Positions 1 to 7,134 of a stretch of DNA of 43,751 nt are shown here, one piece after another; positions within the stretch are counted from its first letter, which is position 1, and every line of letters starts with the position of its first letter. The translations under genes were made by a program, and so were the position numbers. The stretch lies in assembly GCA_016288005.1 (NCBI GenBank), contig JAEEXY010000020.1, positions 1 to 43,751 on the forward strand, given 5' to 3'. Below the pieces are notes generated by a model that saw only the letters and a program-made list of their open reading frames with translations, made no database searches and was not told the DNA's origin. The stretch comes from Lachnospiraceae bacterium (lineage in GTDB: Bacteria; Bacillota; Clostridia; Lachnospirales; Lachnospiraceae).

Positions 1-1
1 C

Positions 2-400
2 GGACAGGCCTCGTTCCAGGCAAATCCTGCCAGGATCTCGCCTGCGGACAATACGGCCGTTCTCGCTCACTGCACGATCCCGCTCTCGATGACCGAAGAT
101 CTGAAGCTCGATACCCATTTTGAATCGGGAACCGGAGTGGCGATCAAGGGATACCTGAAGAAAGGCGCCGTCACGGTATTCAGGCTTTCCGCGGACCTGA
201 AGAACTATTTTGTAAGCGACGGAGAGATCCTTCAGAATCTCGACGAACCGGATCTGTGCCGTACGCAGATCCTTGTGAAATTTAAAGAGGACGTCTCAGA
301 ACTGCTGAAACGTCCCTGCGGAAATCATCATATCGTATTTTACGGACATCATGCGGAAGACATCGGAAGGGTGATGGAAGAACTCATCCCCTCTGCTTGA
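2..400 (+). CDS. L-fucose/L-arabinose isomerase-like protein, C-terminal part
   Basis: The reading frame is open from the left edge of the window, so the start lies outside and only about 132 C-terminal residues are visible. The first in-window Met (position 89) is internal. The visible segment (THFESGTGVAIKG, then VFRLSADLKNYFV and LCRTQILV) resembles the C-terminal domain of the fucose/arabinose isomerase superfamily, which interconverts aldoses and ketoses in sugar catabolism. The active-site region is outside the window, so substrate and activity cannot be judged. The gene ends at TGA 398-400 and faces the minus-strand blaR1-like gene. Family assignment is moderately secure; the specific sugar is unknown. 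Confidence 0.6.
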   Translation, partial: GQASFQANPARISPADNTAVLAHCTIPLSMTEDLKLDTHFESGTGVAIKGYLKKGAVTVFRLSADLKNYFVSDGEILQNLDEPDLCRTQILVKFKEDVSELLKRPCGNHHIVFYGHHAEDIGRVMEELIPSA

Positions 401-420
401 GCCACATAACCGACTTTTTT

Positions 421-462
421 AATGCCTCGATGGTCTTGGTCTCCAGGACGCATCGGGCATTC
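421..462. repeat. Inverted repeat between convergent genes
   Basis: AATGCCTCGATG and CATCGGGCATT form an 11-bp stem with one bulge around an 18-19 nt loop. A T run lies before the hairpin on the plus strand rather than after it, so it does not look like a standard intrinsic terminator for either flanking gene. Confidence 0.35.
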
Positions 463-491
463 CAAATTGCATGGCGTAATGCTCCTTTTTG

Positions 492-1934
492 TTATTTCGT
501 GTGACCTAAAACGGATTCCCAGTCAATGGCGTTTTTAACCAGATAAAGATCGGTCCTTCTGTTGACATAACGGGAATCCTGTAAGTAGAGGTAACTGTCG
601 GTAAGTGTCGCCTGTCTTCCGTCAGACAGTGTAAAAATATAGCGTTTCTCGGTGTTTTTGAACTCGGGTTTGCGCTCGCCGGTAAGATGCTCCAGTTCGA
701 TAGCATCGAGTGCTTTGAGCAACAAGGCAGAATCCCGGCTGATCGTTTCGTATGTTCGTGAGTCATAGACGCGTGATATCTGTATATCATCAGCCAGAAC
801 CAAAGAGGAGAAGTTTCCGCGTGCATCACTGATGGAAATAAGACCGAAGGACATAACGCATGAAAACAGAGCGACCATGAGCAGTATCGTGCCCGCAGGA
901 CGCTTGCGCGGCTCCATAACACTTTTCAGACGGTATCGAAGTGTTCCTGCGGCCGCAGACAAGCAGGTGGTGCATCCGCGACCGGGCGCAGCCGTATCCA
1001 GAAGCAGCTTTGAATATGCGAGTCGGTCCGATGCTTCCATGTTTTCTGTTACAATCTCATCACAGCTTCGTTCGAGGTCCTCTGAGGCTTTCTTTGCAGC
1101 GATCCAGACCAACGGATTAAACCAGCATAAGGCTTTGCAGAGGCAGAGAAAAGCTTTTGTATCCACATCGCAGCGCTGAAGATGATGCAATTCATGACTG
1201 AAGATCATGGATAGCTCAGCGGGAGAATACTGTTTATGCTTCGGTAATACCGTGCAGCGGCTAAATCTTGTTCTTCCCATAGAGAAAGGTGCGGGAATGT
1301 CGCTGCGCAGGAGTTTTACCGGACGCATGTAATCCAAAATCTCCTGCTCATGAGCCCATATATTCAGTATTTCTTCATCGGTCTCGGGCATAGAATGCTT
1401 TTTTACTTCTGAACTGAAAATCAGATGTGAGATAAGATAAAACCCCTCAACAATGATGAATCCTGCAAGCCAGACTATTCCGATCACCGAAAGTATCGGA
1501 TATGGAACAAACAGCGTCAGTTTGGGAAGCTGCATGGTATCGATCAGCATATTTCCCTGCCAAAGCAGAAATGCAGGTATTAGCCAAAGAACGGCACAGG
1601 CACGGGCGCTGATCCTTTTTCTGAGAAAAGGCAGACAAACCAGCAGCAACGGGAAATAGACACTAAGGATAAACAGTACCTCTGCAAGAAGTGCCACAAA
1701 GCGAATGCTGCCTGTTTTTATACCAAGCGATACTGAATACATGATAAAAAAGACCAGAAGGATCCAGAACAATACGGTAGGCGGAACAAAGACAAATGTC
1801 TCCGTTCCTCTGCTTTTTCCAATCGTAAAGCCCGAGTAATTCGGAATTCCGTGTTCCAGGCGCCATGTCCTGCGAAATGAAGATCCCAGCAGCCATGCAA
1901 GGATCAGCCCCCAGATAATTTGAAAAACGCTCAT
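492..1934 (-). CDS. blaR1: BlaR1/MecR1-like M56 membrane metallopeptidase
   Basis: This is a 480-residue multi-pass membrane protein of the M56 (BlaR1/MecR1) family. It has several N-terminal membrane segments, a cytoplasmic zinc protease site HELHH at residues 247-251 with a downstream glutamate-rich LERSCDE segment, and a last membrane span near 348-366. Family members sense an external signal and cleave the partner BlaI repressor. The extracytoplasmic C-terminus is only about 110 residues, much shorter than the penicillin-binding sensor domain of classical BlaR1, so the signal is probably not a beta-lactam bound in the classical way. The gene overlaps the blaI-like gene by 4 bases and is cotranscribed with it. 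No beta-lactamase gene is present in the window. The symbol denotes family membership only. Confidence 0.82.
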   Translation of the reverse strand: MSVFQIIWGLILAWLLGSSFRRTWRLEHGIPNYSGFTIGKSRGTETFVFVPPTVLFWILLVFFIMYSVSLGIKTGSIRFVALLAEVLFILSVYFPLLLVCLPFLRKRISARACAVLWLIPAFLLWQGNMLIDTMQLPKLTLFVPYPILSVIGIVWLAGFIIVEGFYLISHLIFSSEVKKHSMPETDEEILNIWAHEQEILDYMRPVKLLRSDIPAPFSMGRTRFSRCTVLPKHKQYSPAELSMIFSHELHHLQRCDVDTKAFLCLCKALCWFNPLVWIAAKKASEDLERSCDEIVTENMEASDRLAYSKLLLDTAAPGRGCTTCLSAAAGTLRYRLKSVMEPRKRPAGTILLMVALFSCVMSFGLISISDARGNFSSLVLADDIQISRVYDSRTYETISRDSALLLKALDAIELEHLTGERKPEFKNTEKRYIFTLSDGRQATLTDSYLYLQDSRYVNRRTDLYLVKNAIDWESVLGHTK

Positions 1935-2305
1935 AAACTGCCTTTCTCCAACATGGTTCGAAGCGCGTCGATCTCCTCTTTTTTTATCCCGCTGTCACAG
2001 AGCGAGACAGCCAGTTCGGAAAGCGATCCGCCAAAGAGGCGGTCGAGCATCCTGCGGCTTTCGCCCGAGAGATAATCCTTTTTCGTAACGAGAGGGGTAT
2101 AGAGATTTTTCCTGCCCTGCTGCTCAACGCGCAGGAAACCGCGGTCGCAGAGTCTGGTGAGATACGTGAGGATAGTGCTGGGAGCCAGATGCTTCTGTTC
2201 GCTCAGTTTTTTTTCAATGGCGCTGCGTGCCACGGGAGGCTCAAACTGCCAGACGATCTGCATTATCTCCAGCTCTGCATCGGGTAAGGATGATTGTGAG
2301 ATCAT
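1931..2305 (-). CDS. blaI: BlaI/MecI/CopY-family transcriptional repressor
   Basis: This 124-residue protein has a BlaI-type winged helix (LPDAELEIMQIVW, then TILTYLTRLCDRGFL) and a short C-terminal dimerisation helix, the normal length for the family. Members bind as dimers to TACA/TGTA-type operators and are inactivated by the M56 protease partner. The ATG at 2303-2305 is preceded by GGAG. The stop overlaps the start of the blaR1-like gene by 4 bases. Two near-identical 16-bp operator-like repeats sit over the promoter just upstream (2321-2361), which predicts autoregulation. No resistance gene is visible nearby, so the regulon beyond the operon itself is unknown. Confidence 0.88.
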   Translation of the reverse strand: MISQSSLPDAELEIMQIVWQFEPPVARSAIEKKLSEQKHLAPSTILTYLTRLCDRGFLRVEQQGRKNLYTPLVTKKDYLSGESRRMLDRLFGGSLSELAVSLCDSGIKKEEIDALRTMLEKGSL

Positions 2306-2320
2306 AGTATGCTCCTATTT

Positions 2321-2371
2321 CTACATTTGTCGCGATAACTATATTCTACAAATGTCGCGATTGTCTGTCAA
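2321..2371 (-). promoter_or_regulatory. blaI promoter with two BlaI-type operators
   Basis: On the minus strand, TTGACA (2366-2371) and TAGAAT (2343-2348) are separated by 17 bp. Two 16-bp repeats, CTACATTTGTCGCGAT (2321-2336) and CTACAAATGTCGCGAT (2346-2361) as read on the plus strand, differ at two positions. Their ACAttTGT/ACAaaTGT cores resemble BlaI/MecI operator cores. One repeat lies between -10 and -35 and one lies at the expected transcription start, ideal for repression. The promoter overlaps the last codons of the upstream membrane-protein gene. Confidence 0.75.
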
Positions 2372-3076
2372 GCTTTTTTTGGCCGAAAGTGCCAGCAGGA
2401 CCTGCGAAGGCAGGTAGAATACCCACATCAGCGTGCCGATGATATCGAACAGCGAGATGAGCAGATGTGAGTGTATGTCGAAAAGCAAGGGCAGGTTGTA
2501 GAGCAGTACATTGATATCGCAGAGCGCAAATATGACGAGGCCGACGGCAAACATCGAAGGTTTGAGCCCCGGCACAGGTTTTTTCTTTATGCACAGGGAC
2601 AGCGCGAGCACGATGTTCCTGACAAAGCTGTATGCGTAGAATACTCCGGCAGCGATCAGGAGATCGGGCTCGCCCATCAGACTCGTGATGATGAGCAGGG
2701 CTGCGGACAGAGCCAGCCCGGGCGCGATGTGCCGAAGCTTGAGGTTAAGCTCTCTGTCCTGCAGGAGCACGAACAGGTACAGCGTCTGCGTAACGCAGAA
2801 GCAGAGGACTCCGGGCAGGTATGAGTCGGTAAAGAGCAGAAAATAGTCTGAGATGCAGGTAAAAAACAGCGCTGCGGCTATGAGCCGTGAAGCCGTGTTT
2901 TTGAGCGTTACCGCACGGACTGACGCACAGACAAGGCACAGCAGGATACCTGCGTATTTGTACAGAGCGGAGCGTGTGGCCGACCCGCCGAAAAAGTCTA
3001 TGCGCAGGAAGAGAGCGTAGAGCACGGCTTCCGCTGCCAGAAATGCGAATAAAGCGGTTCTGTTTATTTCATTCAT
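2339..3076 (-). CDS. Multi-pass membrane protein, possibly YhhN/TMEM86-like
   Basis: This 245-residue protein has about seven to eight hydrophobic segments along its whole length and no signal-peptide cleavage site. Polar motifs within the helices (ISDYFLLFTD, ALCDINVLL) are reminiscent of the YhhN/lysoplasmalogenase family, but the match is from memory and weak. It starts 8 bases after the amidohydrolase stop, so the two are probably cotranscribed. Its last codons carry the blaI promoter and operators. Its function is unknown. It could equally be an uncharacterised sensor-like membrane protein connected with the BlaI/BlaR1-type genes that follow. Confidence 0.6.
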   Translation of the reverse strand: MNEINRTALFAFLAAEAVLYALFLRIDFFGGSATRSALYKYAGILLCLVCASVRAVTLKNTASRLIAAALFFTCISDYFLLFTDSYLPGVLCFCVTQTLYLFVLLQDRELNLKLRHIAPGLALSAALLIITSLMGEPDLLIAAGVFYAYSFVRNIVLALSLCIKKKPVPGLKPSMFAVGLVIFALCDINVLLYNLPLLFDIHSHLLISLFDIIGTLMWVFYLPSQVLLALSAKKSLTDNRDICRI

Positions 3077-3084
3077 GATGCCGG

Positions 3085-4551
3085 TTACCTTCCCAGATAC
3101 TCACAGCATTTGCGGTTGGCGTCATATGCCGTTCTTTCCTCATCTATGGCCGTCAGACGGCCGTTTTCTACTGTGACGCGTCCGTTTACCATGCAGAGGT
3201 CCGCAGGGCCTTTAAGGCCCACTGTGGCGAATACGGAGGCGGGATCGAAGCCCGCGCCCGTGAGTTCAAAGCGGCGGGAATCGACAAGGAACAGATCGGC
3301 GCATTTGCCGGGGGCGAGACTGCCGATATCATCCCTGCCGAGCACCGAGGCGCTGCCTGCGGTGGCGATTTTCAGTATATCATAGCCCGAAGGCGCGGCT
3401 TTGCTGCTGTTTAAGCGGTGCAGCAGGTACGCGACACGTATCTCCTCGAGCAGGTTCGAGCCGTCGTTTGAGGCACTGCCGTCTACTGCGAGGCCGACCT
3501 TTATGCCTTTTGCGAGCATCTCGGGGATGCGGGCGATACCGGACGAGAGCTTCATGTTGGAGATGGGGCAGTGCGCTATGCCGGTGCCTGTCACCGCCAG
3601 GGTGTCCAGCTCGTCGTCGTTGAAATGGATCCCGTGCGCAAACCATACGTCGGCTCCGACCCAGCCCAGAGACTCCATGTACGCGAGAGGACGCATGCCC
3701 TCACGCTCGAGCATATATTTTTCTTCATCGAGCGTCTCGCACAGATGTGTGTGCAGGCGTACATCGTATTCGCGCGCGAGCACGGCGCTTTCTTTAAGCA
3801 GCTCCTTTGAAACCGAGAAGGGAGAGCAGGGAGCCAGCGCGATCCGGTGCATCGCGCCAAAGCTTGTATCGTTGAAACGTTCAATAAGCTTCGCACTGTC
3901 ACGCATGATCTCATCGACTGTCTGGACCACGCTGTCGGGCGGCAGCCCGCCGTCCTTTACCGACAGATCCATGCTGCCGCGTGACGCGTACATCCTGATG
4001 CCGAGCTCGTCCGCCGCCGCGAACTGCGTCCCGATCAGATCGCCGCTTCCGTGCGGGAATACATAGTGATGGTCAAAGCATGCCGTGCAGCCGTATTTCA
4101 TCAGCTCACCCATGCCTGTAAGAGACGACAACCTGATCACGTCTTCGTCCAGATCCTTCCAGATCTCATACAGAGTCTTCAGCCAGTCGAACAGCTCCAT
4201 ATTCTGCACTTCAGGCAGATTCCTCGAAAACATCTGATACAGGTGGTGATGCGTATTGATAAGCCCGGGATAACAGAACATGCCGGTTCCGTCGATCACG
4301 CGGTCAGGCGCAGGGGCGGGGCCGGTCAGCGAAGCCGCAGAGCCCGAGGCAGTGGGACTCAGGGGAAGACACGGGGACGGTTCTTCTGTCTGGAAGTCAC
4401 AGACAGAAGAACCGTCCCCATGTCTTCCCTCCTGTCCGTAAATCCCGACGATAAGATTGTCCCTGATCAGTATATCCGCATTACGATAGATCGTATCCTT
4501 CGCATCACACGTCACTATGGTATCGATATTTTTGATCAATGTAACAGCCAT
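3085..4551 (-). CDS. 8-oxoguanine deaminase-like amidohydrolase with an in-frame repeat insertion
   Basis: This is a 488-residue metal-dependent amidohydrolase. The PGLINTHHHLYQ motif (about residues 96-107) followed by ELFDWLKTLYEIW is typical of the 8-oxoguanine deaminase branch of the cytosine/guanine deaminase group. HTHLCET, WFAHGIH and the VDGSASND metal/catalytic segment follow in order. I chose ATG 4549-4551 because GGAGGG lies 5 bases upstream; a GTG eight codons earlier has no good ribosome binding site. Residues about 38-82 form an unusual low-complexity insert between the N-terminal beta sandwich and the HHH motif. Part of it is encoded by a near-perfect palindromic repeat (4364-4428). 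The gene lies downstream of a nucleoside-type ABC transporter, which supports a purine salvage role; the exact substrate is inferred. Confidence 0.78.
   Translation of the reverse strand: MAVTLIKNIDTIVTCDAKDTIYRNADILIRDNLIVGIYGQEGRHGDGSSVCDFQTEEPSPCLPLSPTASGSAASLTGPAPAPDRVIDGTGMFCYPGLINTHHHLYQMFSRNLPEVQNMELFDWLKTLYEIWKDLDEDVIRLSSLTGMGELMKYGCTACFDHHYVFPHGSGDLIGTQFAAADELGIRMYASRGSMDLSVKDGGLPPDSVVQTVDEIMRDSAKLIERFNDTSFGAMHRIALAPCSPFSVSKELLKESAVLAREYDVRLHTHLCETLDEEKYMLEREGMRPLAYMESLGWVGADVWFAHGIHFNDDELDTLAVTGTGIAHCPISNMKLSSGIARIPEMLAKGIKVGLAVDGSASNDGSNLLEEIRVAYLLHRLNSSKAAPSGYDILKIATAGSASVLGRDDIGSLAPGKCADLFLVDSRRFELTGAGFDPASVFATVGLKGPADLCMVNGRVTVENGRLTAIDEERTAYDANRKCCEYLGR
4364..4428. repeat. Palindromic repeat element, copy A, inside a coding region
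   Basis: Two 29-nt arms (4364-4392 and 4400-4428) are complementary except for one position and enclose a 7-nt loop. The core GGGGACGGTTCTTCTGTCTG is shared with copy B at 23475-23537. It is read in frame by the amidohydrolase gene on the minus strand. Its form is like a REP or small MITE-type element; no transposase is nearby. Confidence 0.88.
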
Positions 4552-4707
4552 CCCGATCCCTCCGATCGTAAACACTTTTTATGTTCTCTTACCATTAATT
4601 TCCGACGTATCCGCTTGTTGCTAAAAGCGCTTCCCGGAGCAACCAACCTGCCGCCGTTCTTTCTCTGAGAAAAGATAGAGTTCTGCTTAGGTCTATCCGC
4701 ACTGTGA

Positions 4708-4988
4708 GGTGTGGGTGCGCAGAGAAAACTTCCGGGACTCGTAGAGGACGCCGGCACTGGCGAGTGAAGCGAAGAACTCAGTGCCTATAGGCCGAATCGT
4801 AAGAAGGCATTGCGCAAATTCGTTTGCGGCAATGCCTTCTGATGATTCGTAAGCACGGGGCTTTCGTGCGGCTGAGTTCTGAGCGAACGTCGCTCTCGCA
4901 GATTCGGCGAGAGGGCGCTTAGTGTCCGCTGCGTCCGTAGAAGAAGTGCGAGCGTGTCCCGGAAGTTTTACTCGTTGCCGCCCACACC
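4708..4988. repeat. 281-bp nested inverted-repeat element or structured RNA
   Basis: This fills the 466-base gap between the permease and deaminase genes. Outer arms GGTGTGGG (4708-4715) and CCCACACC (4981-4988), then AAAACTTCCGGGAC (4725-4738) and GTCCCGGAAGTTTT (4956-4969), pair exactly. Farther in, GAACTCAG pairs with CTGAGTTC. The centre is a long hairpin, AGAAGGCATTGC with GCAATGCCTTCT, inside GAATC/GATTC. There is no open frame of note. It could be a MITE-like mobile element or a large structured noncoding RNA. I do not recognise the family. Confidence 0.8.
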
Positions 4989-5017
4989 GTAACTCGGCAG
5001 GTTACCCCTGAAATCCT

Positions 5018-6007
5018 TTATCTTTCCTCTCTGAAATAAGGCAGTCCCAGATGCTCCGGAGGCTGATCCTCCTTTTTCCTGCGAAGCGACACGAGTATCA
5101 GCACGAACAGCGTGATCACGTAAGGCAGCATCTTGAACAGCTCCATCGTGTATCTGTTGAGGCCTCTGATGTAGAGGTATGCCCAGTAAGCTATACCGAA
5201 CAGGTACGCGCCCCAGATCGCATTGACGGGACGCCAGGTAGCGAAGATAACCAGCGCAACGGCGAGCCAGCCGAGCGCCTCTATGGTGCCGTCGTTTGCC
5301 CAGGTACCTTTGATGAAATCCATGGTGTAGTACAGTCCGCCCAGACCCGAGATACCGGCGCCGATGCAGGTGCCGAGGTATTTGTACAGGGTTACGTTGA
5401 TGCCTGCGGCATCGGCCGTGGCGGGATTCTCGCCGACAGCGCGGAGGTTAAGGCCCGTGCGCGTCTTATTGAGGAAGATGAACAGGCCGATCGCGATGAT
5501 GATCGCAACGTAGGTCAGCCAGCCGTATCCGAATATCGCGTAGAGCGGGCTGCTGGTGTCCTTGCCCGCGATGGCGGAAATATAAGCCCTGAAGGTGCCT
5601 GACGCGGCCGAAACGGAAACCTGTCCGACGCCGCCCGCGAACTTCTGGAGCATACCGCCGAGGAAATTGGCTACGCCGCCGCCGAATATCGTGAGCGTAA
5701 GTCCCGTTACGTTCTGGTTGGTCCTGAGCGATATTGTCAGGAAACTGTAGAGCAGTCCGCCCAGAGCCGCAAACAGGAACGAGAAAACCAGCGCCAGGAA
5801 AGCGGAGAGCAGGCCGTTCGGGTTGGGATTGCCCGTCTCATAAACAAATGAAGCGGTAAGGCCCGCGATGCCGCCGAGATACATGATGCCGGGAACACCG
5901 AGGTTTAAGTTGCCCGATTTTTCGGTGAGGATCTCACCGAGAGCGCCGAACATGATAACAGTACCGAATACCACGGCGCTGTGGAAGAGAGTCAGTAATT
6001 CAGTCAT
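5018..6007 (-). CDS. Nucleoside-type ABC transporter permease (NupQ/YufQ-like)
   Basis: This 329-residue protein with about eight to ten hydrophobic segments belongs to the BPD_transp_2 permease family. It carries the conserved cytoplasmic loop NLRAVGENPATADAAGIN that contacts the ABC ATPase and an N-terminal GEILTEKSGNLNLGVPG segment typical of the BMP/nucleoside subgroup. It forms the inner-membrane channel together with the permease encoded just upstream. The ATG at 6005-6007 follows GGAGG and overlaps the preceding permease stop by 4 bases, so translation is coupled. It is the last transporter gene before the 466-base gap. Subgroup specificity for nucleosides or guanosine is known for the family and is not proven here. 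Confidence 0.88.
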   Translation of the reverse strand: MTELLTLFHSAVVFGTVIMFGALGEILTEKSGNLNLGVPGIMYLGGIAGLTASFVYETGNPNPNGLLSAFLALVFSFLFAALGGLLYSFLTISLRTNQNVTGLTLTIFGGGVANFLGGMLQKFAGGVGQVSVSAASGTFRAYISAIAGKDTSSPLYAIFGYGWLTYVAIIIAIGLFIFLNKTRTGLNLRAVGENPATADAAGINVTLYKYLGTCIGAGISGLGGLYYTMDFIKGTWANDGTIEALGWLAVALVIFATWRPVNAIWGAYLFGIAYWAYLYIRGLNRYTMELFKMLPYVITLFVLILVSLRRKKEDQPPEHLGLPYFREER

Positions 6008-7131
6008 TTGCTCACCTCCTGACCGGCAGCTGCTTTATGCCGGAACTTAACCTTATAGCCGATGAAGAACTCGCTTCCGAGAAGGAAGAAGAGGATGATT
6101 CCGGTGATGATATGCGAAACATATTCGTTGATGCCGTATTTCGAAGCGATCTGCGATGCGCCCTTGTCGAGGAAAACGATCAGGGCCGAGATCAGGATCA
6201 TCGTAAATGTATTGAACTTGGCCAGCCATGCGACGATGATCGCCGTAAAGCCTCGTCCGCCCGCAGTGGAGGTCGAGATCGTGTGGCTCGCGCCCGAAAC
6301 CGCTACGAAGCCTGCCAGACCACATATCGCGCCCGAAAGAGCCATCGTGCGGATGTAGACCTTTTTAACGCGGATACCTGCGTAACGCGCGGTATTTACC
6401 GAATCGCCGACAACCGAGATCTCGTAGCCCTGCTTGGAGTAGCGCAGATATACGTAAACCGCTACTGTCACGGTCATTACTATGATCACGTTCCAGCCGA
6501 AATCGAGGTTCGGGATGTCGTGGAAGAGGCTGGGCAGCCATCCGTACTCGTTGTTCGAGTTGATGACGCCGACGGTGTTCGATCCGGGAGGATTCTCCCA
6601 GAGAGCGACCATGTATGAGGTGATCTGTATCGCGATGTAGTTCATCATCAGCGTGAACAGAGTCTCGTTCGTGTTCCAGTGGGCCTTGAAAAAGCCGGGG
6701 AAGAAGCCCCAGACAGCGCCCGCGAGCATGCTCACGACGATCATGATGAGCACGAGCAGAACGGTCGGAAGTCCGGTGAAATACTTCATGCAGACTACCG
6801 TGGCGATGCCTCCGACGAGGATCTGGCCCTCAGCGCCTACATTCCAGAATTTCATGGCGAACGCGGGAGCGAGGCCGACCGAGATGCACAGCAGGGTCAT
6901 GATGTCGCGGATCGTTACCCAGATACGCTTTGAGGTACCGAACGCGCCCGAAGCCATCGTGGCATAGACCTTAAAAGGATTGATGCGTACGATACAGACG
7001 ATGACGATACCCGAAACGATAAGCGCCAGCAGGAGGCTGAGCAGTCTGATGAGCCATGACTGTGTTCTTGTGATGCCCTCACGCTTTGATATCCTGATCA
7101 AAGGTTCGTGAGCTGTTTCTGACTTAGCCAT
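6004..7131 (-). CDS. Nucleoside-type ABC transporter permease (NupP/YufP-like)
   Basis: This 375-residue membrane permease of the BPD_transp_2 family has a longer hydrophilic N-terminus followed by about nine membrane segments. The loop YEISVVGDSVNTARYAGIRV (about residues 230-250) is the ATPase-coupling EAA-like region, and the segment FWNVGAEGQILVG is characteristic of the YufP/NupP side of the pair. Its ATG at 7129-7131 has GGAGG 8 bases upstream, located inside the end of the ATPase gene. The gene order ATPase, permease P, permease Q matches known BMP-family transporters. It should work as the heterodimer partner of the following permease. Confidence 0.88.
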   Translation of the reverse strand: MAKSETAHEPLIRISKREGITRTQSWLIRLLSLLLALIVSGIVIVCIVRINPFKVYATMASGAFGTSKRIWVTIRDIMTLLCISVGLAPAFAMKFWNVGAEGQILVGGIATVVCMKYFTGLPTVLLVLIMIVVSMLAGAVWGFFPGFFKAHWNTNETLFTLMMNYIAIQITSYMVALWENPPGSNTVGVINSNNEYGWLPSLFHDIPNLDFGWNVIIVMTVTVAVYVYLRYSKQGYEISVVGDSVNTARYAGIRVKKVYIRTMALSGAICGLAGFVAVSGASHTISTSTAGGRGFTAIIVAWLAKFNTFTMILISALIVFLDKGASQIASKYGINEYVSHIITGIILFFLLGSEFFIGYKVKFRHKAAAGQEVSK

Positions 7132-7134
7132 GTC

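Noticed and set aside
421..462. Terminator between the isomerase-like and blaR1-like genes
   Set aside because: The stem is good, but the T run precedes rather than follows it on the plus strand and gives an A run on the minus strand.
4708..4988. SRP RNA, 6S RNA, RNase P RNA or tmRNA as identity of the nested inverted repeat
   Set aside because: The signature loops of SRP (GGAAG/AGCA), the RNase P GAGGAAAGTCC motif and the tmRNA tRNA-like ends are absent; only the long-hairpin shape is similar to 6S.
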